Shown here: piece by piece, positions 11,005 to 22,479 of the stretch | How the letters are laid out: each line of letters starts with the position of its first letter | Position numbering within the stretch: position 1 is the first letter of the stretch | From: Balamuthia mandrillaris | Taxonomy: Eukaryota > Discosea > Longamoebia > Balamuthiidae | Assembly (NCBI GenBank): GCA_031835245.1 | Contig: JAVKOQ010000122.1 | Span: forward strand, 96,001 to 160,000 | Direction: 5' to 3' | Length of the DNA stretch: 64,000 bases | Position numbers and translations under genes: made by a program | Notes under the pieces: model-generated | Seen by the model: only the letters and a program-made list of their open reading frames with translations | What the model was told of the DNA's origin: nothing | The model's database searches: none

Positions 11005-11560
11005 CTTTGTTGAAATCTTTGAGTGGCGTAGTGGTAGATGATTGCGAGCGCGCCCTTTTCGCATACGAATAAACAAAAAAAAAAAAAGAAATCTTCCAAA
11101 GCTTTCCTTCTTCCTTTTGTTGTTGTTGGTCTCTCCCTCTTCCTCACCGTCCGCTGTGGTCGTACCCGTGCCCCTATGCCCCTGTGCCCTGTGCCCTGTG
11201 CCCTTGCCTTTCGTAAGCCTTGCCAAAGCCTCTCCGCCGGATCTTATTATTTTCTTCGCTTTTTTTTTTTGGCTTTGGGGAGAAATTATATAATTTTTTG
11301 TTTTCATTACGGACAAATAAGGTAGTGACTGTCCGTTGTAACGGTTAGTTTGAGCTTTTGGCGGGAAAGTTTACGTGAGACTCCTCGTCTGGGATCTTGC
11401 CAGGTCGTCATGAAAAAGGAAACAGAAAAAAAAAAGAAAGCGGAAAAGATTGAAGATTAGCGATTAAAACCACATCAAAGAACAAGAAGAAGAGGAGGAA
11501 AGGGGTGGGGTGCCAACGTTTTTTCTTCCAGCTTGGGTCTAAACAAAGTACACTCCGTCT
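11005..11560. promoter_or_regulatory. Divergent promoter region, KEN gene and SPT3
   Basis: Contains GGTCGTCATGAAAAA at 11403-11417, about 145 bases before the SPT3 start and of the recurring motif family. An A-run lies at 11073 and a GTGCCC-type short repeat near 11165-11205. No exon was recognised. Confidence 0.4.
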
Positions 11561-13122
11561 ATGCAAGCACACCCCTTGTCGGATGGAAGAATTCCAGAAG
11601 AAGCAGCATCGGCGGCTCACGCCCAAAGCCGCTCCGCTCTGGAACACAATCTTCTCCTCACCGCCCGCAAGCGCAAGGCCTTAGAAGAGGTCTCTGCCGC
11701 TGCCCTCATTGCCTCTGCCGCTTCTCCCTCTCCACATCCCATCACCACCGCTTCCATCCCTCTCTCTTCTTCTTCCTCCTCTTCCCCAACCATGAAACGA
11801 GCCAGGAGAATGTCCTCGTCCTCTTCTTCTTCTTATCTTCACTCTTCTCATCCCTTTGCCAGTGCTCCTTCTCCTAATGTCTCCTATTTGGCCGAAGTGA
11901 AGGACATGATGTATACCTTTGGGGACGTCCGCAACGTGCTGGACGAGACCGCCCTTCTGGTGGAGAGCGTGGTGAGGCAGTACCTCTGCAACCTGATCAA
12001 ACAAGCCCAAGAGGTGGCCTCTCTGCGCGGAGGCGGAACTTCCTCCTCTTCTCACTCTTCCGCGTTGGAACTGTCGGACGTGCTGTTCCTGTTGAGAAGG
12101 GAAAGGAGCACGCTCTCACGTTTGCAACAGTTTCTCCGTTGGAGAGAACTTCGCATACAAACAGCCGCTTCCTCTTCTGCTGCCGAGTCTTCTTCTTCGT
12201 CGTCATCTTCATCTTCTTCAGTTTTAACAACTGTTAGCCCAGAGATTGTTTCTACGGCTGCTGCTGCTTCTTCATCAACAATAGAAAAACAACAAACAAC
12301 AACATCAACAGCAAACAATAGTGACAACAAACAGAAAACGACAACGAGCAGAAAGCAAGCAAACAAAAAGAACGACAGAAGGAGCACATATACGATGAAC
12401 AGCGGAGGCTGGCGCAGCTTCTTTGTGGAGAGTCTAAAGTCAGTCTGTAGCGATGATGAAGCGGAAGAAGAGAATGCAGAGTTGGAGAAAGAGGAAGAAG
12501 AAAAGGGCACTCCGCCAGAGTTTGAGAAGCAGCATTTACGCGTACCCTTTCCCTCTCTTCTGTCTTCCTCCTTCCTTTGTGGTGCTCATTCCTTTTTGTG
12601 TTTTCGGTTTTCAACACAAAAATATAGTTAGCAGACGAACTGACGAAAGCAATGAGCAAAGAAGAGTACCTCCAGTATACTGAATGTCGCCAAGCCAGTT
12701 TCACCTTCAAGAAAAGCAAAAAGTTCAAGCAATGGCTATTCTCCAACATCCTCTTTTCTTCCTCCCCGTCTTCATCTTTACGAATAACGGAAGAGACGAT
12801 GGAGGTTTTGGGCTATCTGGCATGGGAGAAAGTGGGGGGCATCGTGCAGGAAGCTCTCCAGGTGAAGAGACAAATGGAGGAAGCGGCCTATCGAGGACGA
12901 ACAGAGAAAAATCGCTCCTCCCTGTTGAACGTCAAGTTGGAGTTGATGGCGCCCACTTCCTCTCAAATGAAAAGTGGTGATGAGGAGTATGAGAAGACGC
13001 CATTGTTGCCGATGCATATACGAGAGACGATGAGGAGAGCGAATTCTTCTGTTGCTTTGAGCTCGTCTGCGTTGAATTTGGGATGTAAGCGAAGATGCAG
13101 TCGGTGGCTTGCTTTTGGATGA
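11561..13122 (+). CDS. SPT3: SPT3-like SAGA subunit (SUPT3H)
   Basis: SPT3 is the histone-fold SAGA subunit that contacts TBP. Exons 11561-12541 and 12628-13122 give 491 residues. A Ser-rich N-terminus is followed by the histone fold (about residues 110-205): VKDMMYTFGDVRNVLDETA, LVESVVRQYLCNLIKQAQE, ALELSDVLFLLRRERSTL. A long Ser/Thr/Gln insert comes next. The second exon carries the conserved SPT3 C-terminal part: DELTKAMSKEEYLQYTECR, ASFTFKKSKKFKQWL and EVLGYLAWEKVGGIVQEAL. The domain order matches SPT3 rather than TAF13, which lacks the C-terminal part. It is convergent with SMPD4. The only intron is short (86 bases). Confidence 0.9.
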
Positions 13123-13250
13123 GAAGGAAGAACAGTCAAAAATAAAGAGAATGTAAAAACGAATAGCGAGCGAAGCGAGAAACAAAGAAGAAAAATACAA
13201 AAGAGAAATAACGCGAAGAGGATTAGAAATAATGACTTTAGTTCCATCAA

Positions 13251-16240
13251 TCAACGAAAGAGAAGACGAAGAATCTGCCAAAAGAGAAAGAGGAGGAAGA
13301 AGACACAGAGAGCAAGAAGATGAGCAGGATAAGCAGCAAGAAAGCGAAGATCCGTTTGCAAATTGTAACGCTTGCTGATGTGATGGATCAGGCGAACCAG
13401 AAAAGGGTTTTCCCACGAAGCTATCGGACGCGGGAGCGGCTCCACTAGCCTTCTGCCAACTCCGTACTCCAAAAAGGGGACGTCCAAATTAGAACACTTT
13501 CGAAGTCCTCTTATAACCTATTTTTATGTTTTCAGTTTTTGGTTGATGGCAGGTAACAAAAGAGGGGAGAACAGTAGCACGAAGCGTCAAAGGACAGAAG
13601 AAAGAAGAGGTGATAAATTAAAGAAGAAAGAAATGGACCTGTTGTTTGCCACTGGGCGAGAGATGAACTCCATCAACATCTGTATCAGGATTAGTGTAGC
13701 CTTTTCTGAGTTTGACAGCAGAAGGCGGCAACAATGGCGGAAGTTCTCCTGGCGAACGTATCTGTTTGAAAACGAAATGAAATAGTTGAGAACAAAAACA
13801 AGATATTAATACAATAGAAATAGAATTTTGAGAGTACAACAGATACACAAACCGGAAAGATGTCGCATAGTAGATGAATACAATGTTGAATTCTGATAGT
13901 TGGTGCTTCTACTTTAGGTTTCGGCGTCTGTGTTGCATTGTTTTATTAAGTTAGCAACTCTCCTGAAGAAGAGAAAACTGAGAGTGAATATAGAAAGAGA
14001 AGATACCTTCTCATCAAAGAAAGAGACAACAGCTTTCAACGGAGATTCATCAGCACGAGATACAACCGCTGGTTCAGGTTCTTTCGGTGTCTCGATGCTG
14101 CCTTTCAACGTTTGGATCAGCTTTTCTACGAAGTGAACCGCCTCTCCTTGCAACAAAGGTAAATACTCGTAGTTATTTCCTTCCAATTGAATTATATGGC
14201 TTCGTATCAGCTCTGTTTACAATCGAGAATAGGTGAGTGAGAAAGAAGCAATAAGAAAAGGGAAGAAACCTACGTTCATAGTGAAAGGAAGAGCGATGAG
14301 GCGGAATGGTTTCTCGGGAGATGATGTAGCTCTCGCCTTCCATTATGGCATCCATCACGTCAAAACCAGAAGTAGTGCTATCACCAAATAACATCAACGC
14401 CTAATCGGGATGTTTTTGCAAAAATAAGTGAGAAGAATGAAAAGCAGATAAGAGCAATGATAAGCACCTGTTCAAGAAGATATACGTCTGATATAGAATA
14501 GAAATCAAACTTGGAGTAGGCAAGGCTTAGAAAGTCGAGGAACATGGATGTGTAAAACAAAAAATTGCTAAAGATATATTCTTTCCTATAGGTATCTAAA
14601 AGTAAGAAACAAACTTTTCTTTTCTCAAAGCAGCAGAACAAGGAGAAGAAAGAAAAGAAACAGAACAGCAGAAAAAGAATAGCAACAAGAAAACAAACCA
14701 CATCTCATGGGCAAGAGGAGGAGACCATGACGTAGGATCCACAAACGATGCTCTCCATGGTTGCAAATACGTTAACCATATTTCTACAATCTAACATCAA
14801 AAAAATGTTTAATGAACAGATAAAACAACAAATAGACAGAGAAGGGGAAAGCATGAAAACGTACTCCAGAAAGAGAGACAAACGAATCGGATGGCCAATG
14901 AAAGAATGCAGTCCGAAGGAAATGATAGAGCGGAGCTTGGACAACAGGAAAAGGATTGTTGGCGCTGAACTGATGTGAGGCTGGCGAAGAGGCGGACGCC
15001 AAAGAGGATGAATACATTCTTCTGGAGCCAGCGCTGAGAGGCGATGCTACTTGACTGGTTGATGACATCTCAGCAGCGTTCTCTGCAGCCGCTTCTTCTC
15101 TCATGTGTTCCACTAAGGCTAAAACGGCTCGCATTTGAGTTTCGGTTGGCATCACAAATGGAGAATGCTGCAAGGTAAAAAATTAGTGTTTGAAGAGCGA
15201 AGCAAGCAGAAAGAAAGAAGAGAAGAACCGCATACGTAGAATCGAGTATCTAACACAGCTCTTAAAGGCTCATTCTGGTTCAACCAAAACTCAACAACGA
15301 TGTGCAAAAATTGTTTTGCTAACTGCCCATGATTCACAAAACGAACAGGATTACTGATCGTAAACGAAGAAGGAGAAGAAGAAGCGAAACCGCCATCACC
15401 AGTCCGAGTATCATACGAAGAAGCTGGCGAAGAAGCATACGGGGAAGTGCGAAGAAGAGTTTGATTGATGTTCATCCGATTGTTCGTTGTTACCAGCGAT
15501 GAAGAAGGAGAAGAGTACGAGGAGGAAGAGGAAACATGGGAATCGCGAAGAGAGCGAGAGGTGATTGTCATGGGCAAAGGGAAGAAAAAGTTCATGTACT
15601 GAGTGACAAGATGGACGTAGATCTGCTGACCATCGATAGCGAGCGATGAAGACGTCGTCGGCTTGCTTTGAGAGCTAAAGAAGGGTAAGCCATGTTCTCG
15701 CGAAGAGACGCCTTCAGAAGCTCTAACTGTTTTCTGTTTCAATGAAGTGTTACAATGGTTGTATGACAAAACAAAAAAGAAAAGGAAGAAAAAGAAAGTC
15801 AGAATGCAGGCCAAGAAATTGTGAAACGTGTGTGAGGAGAGAAAGAGAGGAACCTTTGGTTTGTTGTCAATGGTTGCAGCATATGCAAAGCAAAATAAAT
15901 AGTACTCCAACATAGCTACAAAAATAATTGGAGTGGAGTGGGCATTTCAGAAATGAGATAGCGGCGAAAATGATAGTCGAATAAGAAGAATAAGAAGAAG
16001 AACAACAACAAACAAAAGAAAATAAGAGAATACAAGAACGAGAAGGAGGAAAGGGTAACGTCGTTGCTCTAGGGATACATACTGAGGGAAATGGAGGGCG
16101 GATTTTTCTCTTGATAAGTACCAAACTTGCCACGATAGAGAGGAGACAGCGCTGCAAAGTCTCCTCTTGCCAATAGCTTTCTGGTTGGCCCCTTTTGATT
16201 TCACAGCTTTTTAAGCACAAAAGAAGAGAGCGAGAGCGAG

Positions 16241-16275
<35 letters not shown>

Positions 16276-16722
16276 AAGAAAGAAAGAAACGACAAGAAAG
16301 AAGAAGCAAGCTTACAGGCAAACGTGCAGAAGGAAACATAAGGATAGGGTTGTCCCTCCGCTCCTCCGCCCTCAATATAGTGCGAAAGAGCACGCCGGAC
16401 GGAAGTAACACGGTGAGCAGCCCATCTCTATCAGCCCTCGTTCTCACTTGCTCAAACCAACTTTCCCTTCATTTTTTTTTCGGTTTTAACAAAACAACCG
16501 AATGAAAGGAGCAAGAAAGAAAGAGAAAGAAAGGAAGGAAGGCGTAGCAAACGTTTTGCGATCAAATCCAAAGACGTGGACCAAGAGACGAGGGAAGAAC
16601 TCGTAAAAGGCTTTGAGGTCGCCTTTGCGTCTCAAGATGGAGGAGAGGTAGTTTGTCAGCGCGTCGCAGCGCGCCGCCACGCCCAGCCCGCTCGCCAACG
16701 TCCGTTCCAGCCCGGCCTCCAT
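13251..16722 (-). CDS. SMPD4: Sphingomyelin phosphodiesterase 4-like (nSMase3)
   Basis: A many-exon gene. The first exon (16722-16556) reads FYEFFPRLLVHVFGFD, like the SMPD4 N-terminus. Exon 2 (about 16460-16324) has GLLTVLLPSGVLFRTIL, and a later one YYLFCFAYAATID. Around 15650 comes IYVHLVTQYMNFFFPLP, near 15280 FLHIVVEFWLNQNEPL, near 15130 PTETQMRAVLALVEHM, and near 14930 LYHFLRTAFFHWPSDSF. All of these match SMPD4 blocks in order. The last exon (from 13487) ends in a hydrophobic C-terminal segment (HLLALCVFFLLFLFWQ), the expected tail anchor for an ER/nuclear-envelope protein. Ser-rich inserts separate blocks. Five copies of the upstream motif lie at 16829-16943. Exact joins of the middle exons were not all resolved. 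Confidence 0.8.
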
Positions 16723-16828
16723 CGCTCCTCCCTTCTATCTCTCTTCTTTCCCTCCAAAAAAAAAATTCCGTTGAGCTAAAATATTACGTCAGCAATCACA
16801 CAAAAGGAAATAACCACGAATGTGATTA

Positions 16829-16943
16829 ATGTCGACACGAAAAATTCTAATGACGACATGAAGAAAACTGTTTCGTGACGACACATAAATCCAAGGACGA
16901 CACGAAAATTATCGGAGCTTCTATTTGTTGTGACGACATGAGA
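16829..16943. promoter_or_regulatory. Cluster of five TGWCGWCA elements upstream of SMPD4
   Basis: Five copies in 115 bases: ATGTCGACACGAAAA (16829), ATGACGACATGAAG (16849), CGTGACGACACATAA (16874), AGGACGACACGAAAA (16894) and TGTGACGACATGAGA (16929). The cluster sits between the CDC123 stop and the SMPD4 start, 107-221 bases upstream of the latter. It is the densest group of this motif in the window. Confidence 0.6.
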
Positions 16944-16996
16944 AAACATGGAAGGAGAAGAAAAAAAAAAATAAATAAAAATGGACAGACGAAAAG

Positions 16997-18877
16997 TCAG
17001 GAGAGCAAACAGGACTTGGCGTCAGAGCCTTTGCTTGCCTTGCCCTGAGACAACGTTTCGGCCTCCAGTTGTCTGAGTTGATCGTCCACTTCCTGTTGGC
17101 GCCAGGCACCCACTTGGATCATGAGATTGGCCATAGAGGGATCTATTCTTGCCTTGAGGAATGTCGGCGGTGATTCTGCCACGCGAAACTCAAAGGGACC
17201 GTTTCGTAGCACACTTTTGTCTTGTTGCCAATCGAACAAGACCCCATCTAGTGTTGCGTTCGAAGAACAGTGAAAGATGCTATCAGTCAAAGAAAAAAAT
17301 AGAAGAAAGAAGAAGGAAGTGAGAAGAAGGAAGAAGGCCAAACCTGTGCTAGCATCAAAAGGATTGAGGTCAACGAGGTATTCGTTCTGCCGCGTGAAGG
17401 CAAAGTCCACCACGCAGTGATTCATCTCCACCTTGTCCTGAATGCAGTCCCAACATTGCTGCACTCGTTTGGCTAATGCACGTCGTCGCTCTGCCGACAA
17501 AAGCCCTTTGAAAAGGATAGTATAAACGAAAATACAAAAGGCTTCAGAAAAGAAACAGAGGGACCCGAAAAGAAAGAAAAATAAATGTGGAGATAAGCAG
17601 AAGGGCAAACGCACCAGGCACATAACATAGTTTACAATGTTGAGTCAATGCAGTTAGCTTTCTGTTACAAACGAATGCTCTAAATTCCTGTTGTTGGTTT
17701 GTTGTTATTCTCAAAGTTTGGACACGTTATCAAGAAAGATGTACCCACCCATTCAGGATCGATATCCACCCACTCTCTGACTACCACTTTCATCCTGACA
17801 GCCACCAAAATGAATGAGCGGTGAGCAGGACAAGAAGAAGAACAACACACACAAAAGCGTACGTAAAGTCATCTTCATGAGCAAGTATCCGTTCAAATAG
17901 TTCCTTGTACACTATTTCAGAATGCAACAAAAAGTCTGTTCCACAGAAACGAACAGAAATGGGTTAATATAACAAGAAGAGGGACAGAAGAGAATACGAC
18001 GTGGGAAGAGGAGAACAACAGAAGAAACAAAGAGGTTATAGGGTCAGCGGGTGGATGTTACCCATGGCTTCCTCAGCAGACTCTACGCACATCGACTTTC
18101 CAACAGCCCGTAGGAGAGCGGCGCATTGGGCCATCTCCCCCGCTTCTCCATTGATCTTGCGCAGCTCTTCTTTGAGCAGCCGTTTTGTCTTCTCTCTTCG
18201 CAAAGGAACGTCACTAGGACTTTGGGTTGTTTGAAGAAGAAGAAGAAGAAAAAGAAGAAGAAGAACAAGAAGAAGAAGAAGAAGAAGAAAAAGAAGAACA
18301 AGAAGAAGAAGAACAAGAACAACAATAAAAAGAAGAACAAAGAAAACAACGAGTACAAGAAGAACGAGCAGTCAAAAACCAGCTGAAGCAAAAACAGACA
18401 CGATGCAGAAAGAAAGAAAGAAACGACAAGAAACGACAAGAAAGAAAGGACAAGAAACCATCTTGTGGATAACCGAATGAAGGCCTTGCCACCAAGGTCC
18501 CGAATGGCCTCCTGCAGCTGCTCTTCCAGCCCTCTCAAAAAGCCAACCGAGTGGTCCATCCCCTCGTTGGTGCCAAACTTCTCATCCTCGTAGCAGTTGA
18601 TCAGGGCGTTGGCGTAGCTCTTGGGCAGGTCGATGAAGTGAGTGCGAAAGGTGTACTGACAGAGCAGAGGGTACCAGGCCTCCACGTCCATCGGATCGGT
18701 GGAAATCTTTGGCAGCGGTGGCGTGTCTTGAGGAGGAGCGGCAGAAGAGGAGGAGGAGGAAGGGGGAGGGGAGGGGGCACGGGGATGAGCGGGTGAGTGT
18801 TCCGAATAGTGGCCATGGCCAGTGGCGGCGAGGGGACCAGGTCCCATGGTGACCTCACGCGGACCCCACCCTTGCAT
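16997..18877 (-). CDS. CDC123: CDC123/D123 family eIF2 assembly factor
   Basis: CDC123 is an ATP-grasp protein that binds eIF2 gamma and promotes eIF2 complex assembly. Exons (minus): 18877-18459, 18219-18062, 17935-17863, 17794-17749, 17687-17615, 17505-17344, 17247-16997; they sum to 393 residues. Recognisable blocks in order: AWYPLLCQYTFRTHFIDLP, GGKAFIRLSTRCPSDVPL, DFLLHSEIVYKELFERIL, VVVREWVDIDPEWEFRAFV, NRKLTALTQHCKLCYVPG, CVVDFAFTRQNEYLVDLNPF and GVLFDWQQD. DLNPF matches the D123 metal/ATP-binding signature. The N-terminal 45 residues are a Pro/Ser-rich extension, and the true start could be an internal Met. The intron at 18220-18458 carries sense-strand CTT units. A CACGACGACACGGC element lies 80 bases upstream. 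Confidence 0.92.
18234..18332. repeat. (GAA)n/(TTC)n array in CDC123 intron
   Basis: GAA with AAG/CAAGAA variants in the intron between CDC123 exons 1 and 2. The pyrimidine strand is sense and runs almost up to the acceptor. Confidence 0.88.
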
Positions 18878-19236
18878 GTGTTTTGCTTTTCTTCTTCTGT
18901 TCTGCTTCTTCTTTCCGCGCTACGCTTTTCTTTTTCCGTCGCATGGCTGTTACTTTCACGACGACACGGCTTATGCCTTATTCTTTGTTCTCTGTGTTCT
19001 TTATTCTGTATGCTGTATTCTTTATATCTTGTTGAAAATGATCATTTTGTTGTTTAACCTTTGTCCTTTTGTGCTTTTATGTTTATCTTTTGCTCTTTGT
19101 CCTTTCCTTTTCTTTTGTTTCTTTTTTTTTCTTCTGTTGTTTCTTATGTTTTATTCGACTTATCTTTTGTTATTTAGTTCTTTTTTTTTTTAAAAGCATT
19201 TAAACAAAAAATATACAGTATGTTCAGGCTTACTGC
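18878..19236. other. CDC123 upstream / ankyrin gene downstream spacer
   Basis: T-rich on the plus strand (TTCTTC, TTTGTCCTTTT). It includes CACGACGACACGGC at 18957-18970, likely in the CDC123 promoter. No exon was recognised. Confidence 0.45.
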
Positions 19237-19680
19237 TTACTGTGGTTTGTGGGGCCAAAGCAAGAAAGCAGGGTCGTTCAGCAGCGTGAGCGTGCAGAGG
19301 CTAAGTTCGGGGAGGCTCAGGAGGTCTTCGGGCATGGGGCAGCCGTGGTGGTGGAGCCAATGCACCACCGCCAAACGCCCGCTCTTGGCTGCGGCCAGGA
19401 AGACACGCTCGTCCCAAGGGCAGCCATGAAACCTCAACCACTTCAAGGCGTCCAGGTTGCCCTCCACCGCTGCCGCCTTGCAAGTGGTTGCATCCCAAGG
19501 GCAACCTTTCTTTTGCAGCCACCGCAGGATATCCACGTGGCCAGCCTTGGCCGCCAGCTTGAACATCTTGGTGCTCCAGCAAAGGCCAACCTGCCGGAAC
19601 AGCCTCAACAACTCCCACACCTCCTCTTTGGACAACTTGATGGCGGCGGTGAGGTACAGCGTCTTGTCAAAGCAATCGGG
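19237..19680 (-). other. In-frame continuation of the ankyrin repeats past the amber codon
   Basis: After TAG the same frame stays open for 147 codons to a stop at 19237-19239, with intact repeats (HVDILRWLQKKGCPWD, LDALKWLRFHGCPWDE, LAVVHWLHHHGCPMPE). GT lies across the TAG, but no nearby AG gives a frame-keeping intron. It is either the tail of a gene cut by a nonsense change, a read-through extension, or a sequencing error. Confidence 0.6.
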
Positions 19681-21309
19681 CTACCAAGCAAAGCCATTCT
19701 CCACCGCCCACTTGACCATTTTCACATTACCGAACCTAGCTGCATTGTCGCACGCCGTGGGATTGAAGCAGCCCCGGTTGTTGTTGGCCATGATCCACTT
19801 GACCACCTCCAACTTGCCTCTGCTAGCTGCAACGTGGACGGTCTCCCTGACCTCCCAAGGACAACCCTGCTGTAGGAGCCATTGGAGCACCTCCAGGTGA
19901 CCTCCCATGGCTGCCCATTTGCATGCTTCTTTGTTCCAAGGGCAGCCATTCTCATGTAGCCATTGGAGCACCTCTAGATAACCACCACGAGCTGCCTCAT
20001 TAGTGGTGCCCTCGTCCCAAGGACAGCCGTTCTCCGTGGCCCACTTGAGCACCTCCAAGTGTCCCTTGGCAGCAGCCTGGGCACAGGTGTAGGGGTCCCA
20101 AGGACAGCCGTTCTCCACCGCCCATTGTAATGCCGCCAAGTTGCCTTTTGCTGCTGCGGCTGAACACACAAAGTAATTCTTGACCTCAGCGAAAAGCAGC
20201 TGAGCGGTGGTGGTTTGCGTGGTTGGCCAAGCCGCTCCCTGTTCTCGCACCCACTTCAGCACCTCCAGGCCTCCCTTGGCGGCCGCTGGCAAAATCCGCT
20301 CTGTCCATGGAAAGCCGGCAGCGGTGGCCCACTTGAGCATTTCCAAATGGCCCTTGGCCGCTGCTCTTTCACACACATCTCGAGACATTGGAAAGCCGTT
20401 CTCCCACGCCCAACGAAGCAGTTCCAGGTTGCCCGTGGCCGCGATGCTCGTGCACAACGGCATAGAAGTGGCCTGAGGGCAACAATATTCCAAAGCCCAC
20501 TCCAGCACTTCCTTTTGCGCGCTTCTAGCTCCCTCTAACATTATCCAACGCCAGTCAACGGGGCAGCCTTGCTCGTAGGCCCACGCCAGCACCTCCAAGT
20601 GTCCTCTGGCAGCAGCGGCAAGCAAGGTGTTTGTGCTCCAAAGACAGCCTCGAGCTCGTAGCCATTGCAGCACCTTCAAGTGACCGCCTGACGCAGCCGC
20701 GTTGCAAGCAAGCTCTCCCCACTCGCAGCCGTTCTTCCTTGCCCACTTGAGCACCTCCAAGTGTCCCCCTTCCGCCGCGTACTCGCAGGTCTTTTGGTTC
20801 CAAGGGCATCCGTTCCATCGCGCCCACTTCAGCAGCTCCAACCGGCCTTGCTTTGCTATCAACGCGGCAAGAGCCTCATCAAACGGACACCCATAGCCCA
20901 CAGCCCATTGCAAGAGGGACAAGGAGCCTCCGCACACTGCCGCTTTGCTCGACCGGTTGCGTAGGCCAGGAGGCGCACAGAGGAACCAAGAGCGGCAGGT
21001 CCGGGCCACGATGGCCACGTAGGCTAGGTCCAACGCCGCAAACAAGGCACACAACATCTCTTGTGGTAGGGCCGCCCAACTCGCTTGCAGCTCACTCATG
21101 TGGTGGGCGTCAACCTTCTCCGTTTCTTTTGCCTTTTCTTGCTCTGTCGGTTGGGTTGTGCGTGCAGCGGAGGGCCGCAACGCTCGCACTTCTGCGCGAA
21201 GTGCTTCCAAAGACTTCTTGTCCTCCTCCCGCTGGGCCATCAACGAACGAACGTCCTTCTGGAGGGCAACCACCGCAGAGAGGAGGGCTTGGATACTTTC
21301 CTGTTCCAT
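19681..21309 (-). CDS. F-box-like ankyrin repeat protein, ends at internal amber codon
   Basis: A 542-residue intronless frame. Residues 1-55 are a predicted coiled coil, then an F-box-like block (WAALPQEMLCALFAALDLA and CRSWF, about 75-115). About a dozen or more ankyrin-type units of the form A-A-x-G-H-L-E-V-L-K/Q-W-x-x-x-x-G-C-P-W run to the end. This repeat type is abundant in large protist families, often joined to F-boxes, and fits a substrate receptor. The frame stops at TAG (19681-19683), yet in the same frame three or four further repeats continue to 19237 (KLAAKAGHVDILRWLQKKG). Unlike its neighbours it has no introns or microsatellites and looks GC-richer. It may be a recent retrocopy, a family expansion or an import. 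Confidence 0.8.
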   Translation of the reverse strand: MEQESIQALLSAVVALQKDVRSLMAQREEDKKSLEALRAEVRALRPSAARTTQPTEQEKAKETEKVDAHHMSELQASWAALPQEMLCALFAALDLAYVAIVARTCRSWFLCAPPGLRNRSSKAAVCGGSLSLLQWAVGYGCPFDEALAALIAKQGRLELLKWARWNGCPWNQKTCEYAAEGGHLEVLKWARKNGCEWGELACNAAASGGHLKVLQWLRARGCLWSTNTLLAAAARGHLEVLAWAYEQGCPVDWRWIMLEGARSAQKEVLEWALEYCCPQATSMPLCTSIAATGNLELLRWAWENGFPMSRDVCERAAAKGHLEMLKWATAAGFPWTERILPAAAKGGLEVLKWVREQGAAWPTTQTTTAQLLFAEVKNYFVCSAAAAKGNLAALQWAVENGCPWDPYTCAQAAAKGHLEVLKWATENGCPWDEGTTNEAARGGYLEVLQWLHENGCPWNKEACKWAAMGGHLEVLQWLLQQGCPWEVRETVHVAASRGKLEVVKWIMANNNRGCFNPTACDNAARFGNVKMVKWAVENGFAW

Positions 21310-21531
21310 GCTTGTCTTCTTCCTTTATCTTTGATTTGGGTATTAGGTTGCGGAAGCTCTCTTTCTTCTCCTTCTCTCCTTCTTCTTCTCCTTCTCTCCT
21401 TCTTCTCCTTCTTCTTGTTCTTCTTCTTCTTCCCCTCTTGCAAGAGCCACAGAAAAGAAAAAGCAAAAGAAAAAGAAAGGAAAGGAAAAAGAAAAGGATT
21501 GTTGATGGCTTTGCGTTCGAACTTGGATAGA

Positions 21532-21997
21532 TTATTTAACAGGTTTATGAAGGGAATGGGATGTCTTTGGGGTGCTGGGGGTTGATGGCTCGCCCCCGCC
21601 GCTGCTGCTCAATTTGATCTTCACGCGGGGCTTGACCTGCGCGTAGGCATCATGCACGGTGGCCAGCAGTTCCCTGTGGCTTGCCTCCAAATGATATTCT
21701 TCTTGGTGATCAGCACAATGCGCTATTATTGTTTTGAACAACGAACCACATTTTAGAACTGTAGAAGGAGAAGAAGAAAAACTAGAAGGACAGAAATGAA
21801 AACGAAGGGAGGATGCATATACCTAAATATTCGGCTAGGTCAGGATTCTCAGCCGAGACGCGAAGAGCGTCCGCGTTGATCAGGCTTAACACGTTGAAGA
21901 AGCCGTTCACAAAGTCTCGTGAATAGGGTGGTTCTATCATTTCTGCCAGCTGTGTAGTTTAAATGTTCATAGGTTTTTCTGGCTTAGCTTGTTATTC

Positions 21998-22038
<41 letters not shown>

Positions 22039-22438
22039 TTTCCTCTTTGCTGTGTCTGGCGGATAACAATACCTGAAGAATAAAGTAACGGGTAAGAGCT
22101 TGATCTATCTTTGGAGCCCATGTCTCCACTCGTTTAAGGACAGGGAGCACATGGCCACACTTCATTAAATAAATCATGTTATCCATTAAAGACTTTCGAA
22201 TGTCCATCTGTAAAATAATATTGTCGTTAAGAGCAAAGTACTTGTTTAAAACAAAATGAAGGGAGAAACGAACAGAAGTTGGAGCATCCAAGTCATAGTC
22301 CACTTCGAAACAATCCACCAGAACGTCGAGCACTGTTGGCCTTTGCAAAGGATGCCGGTAGCTTATCTTGTATTTGCACCAATATATAAAACGTAAGGTA
22401 ATGAACGGAACAAATCACAGAAAGAACTAGAGGGAAAG

Positions 22439-22479
<41 letters not shown>

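Noticed and set aside
11018-11050. tRNA-like D-arm (GTGGCGTAGTGGTAGATGA)
   Set aside because: No TTCGANNC T-arm at the right distance and no acceptor pairing; it lies in a promoter spacer.
20853-21530. Plus-strand frame of 225 residues
   Set aside because: Antisense shadow of the ankyrin gene start; the opposite strand has regular ankyrin repeats and an F-box.
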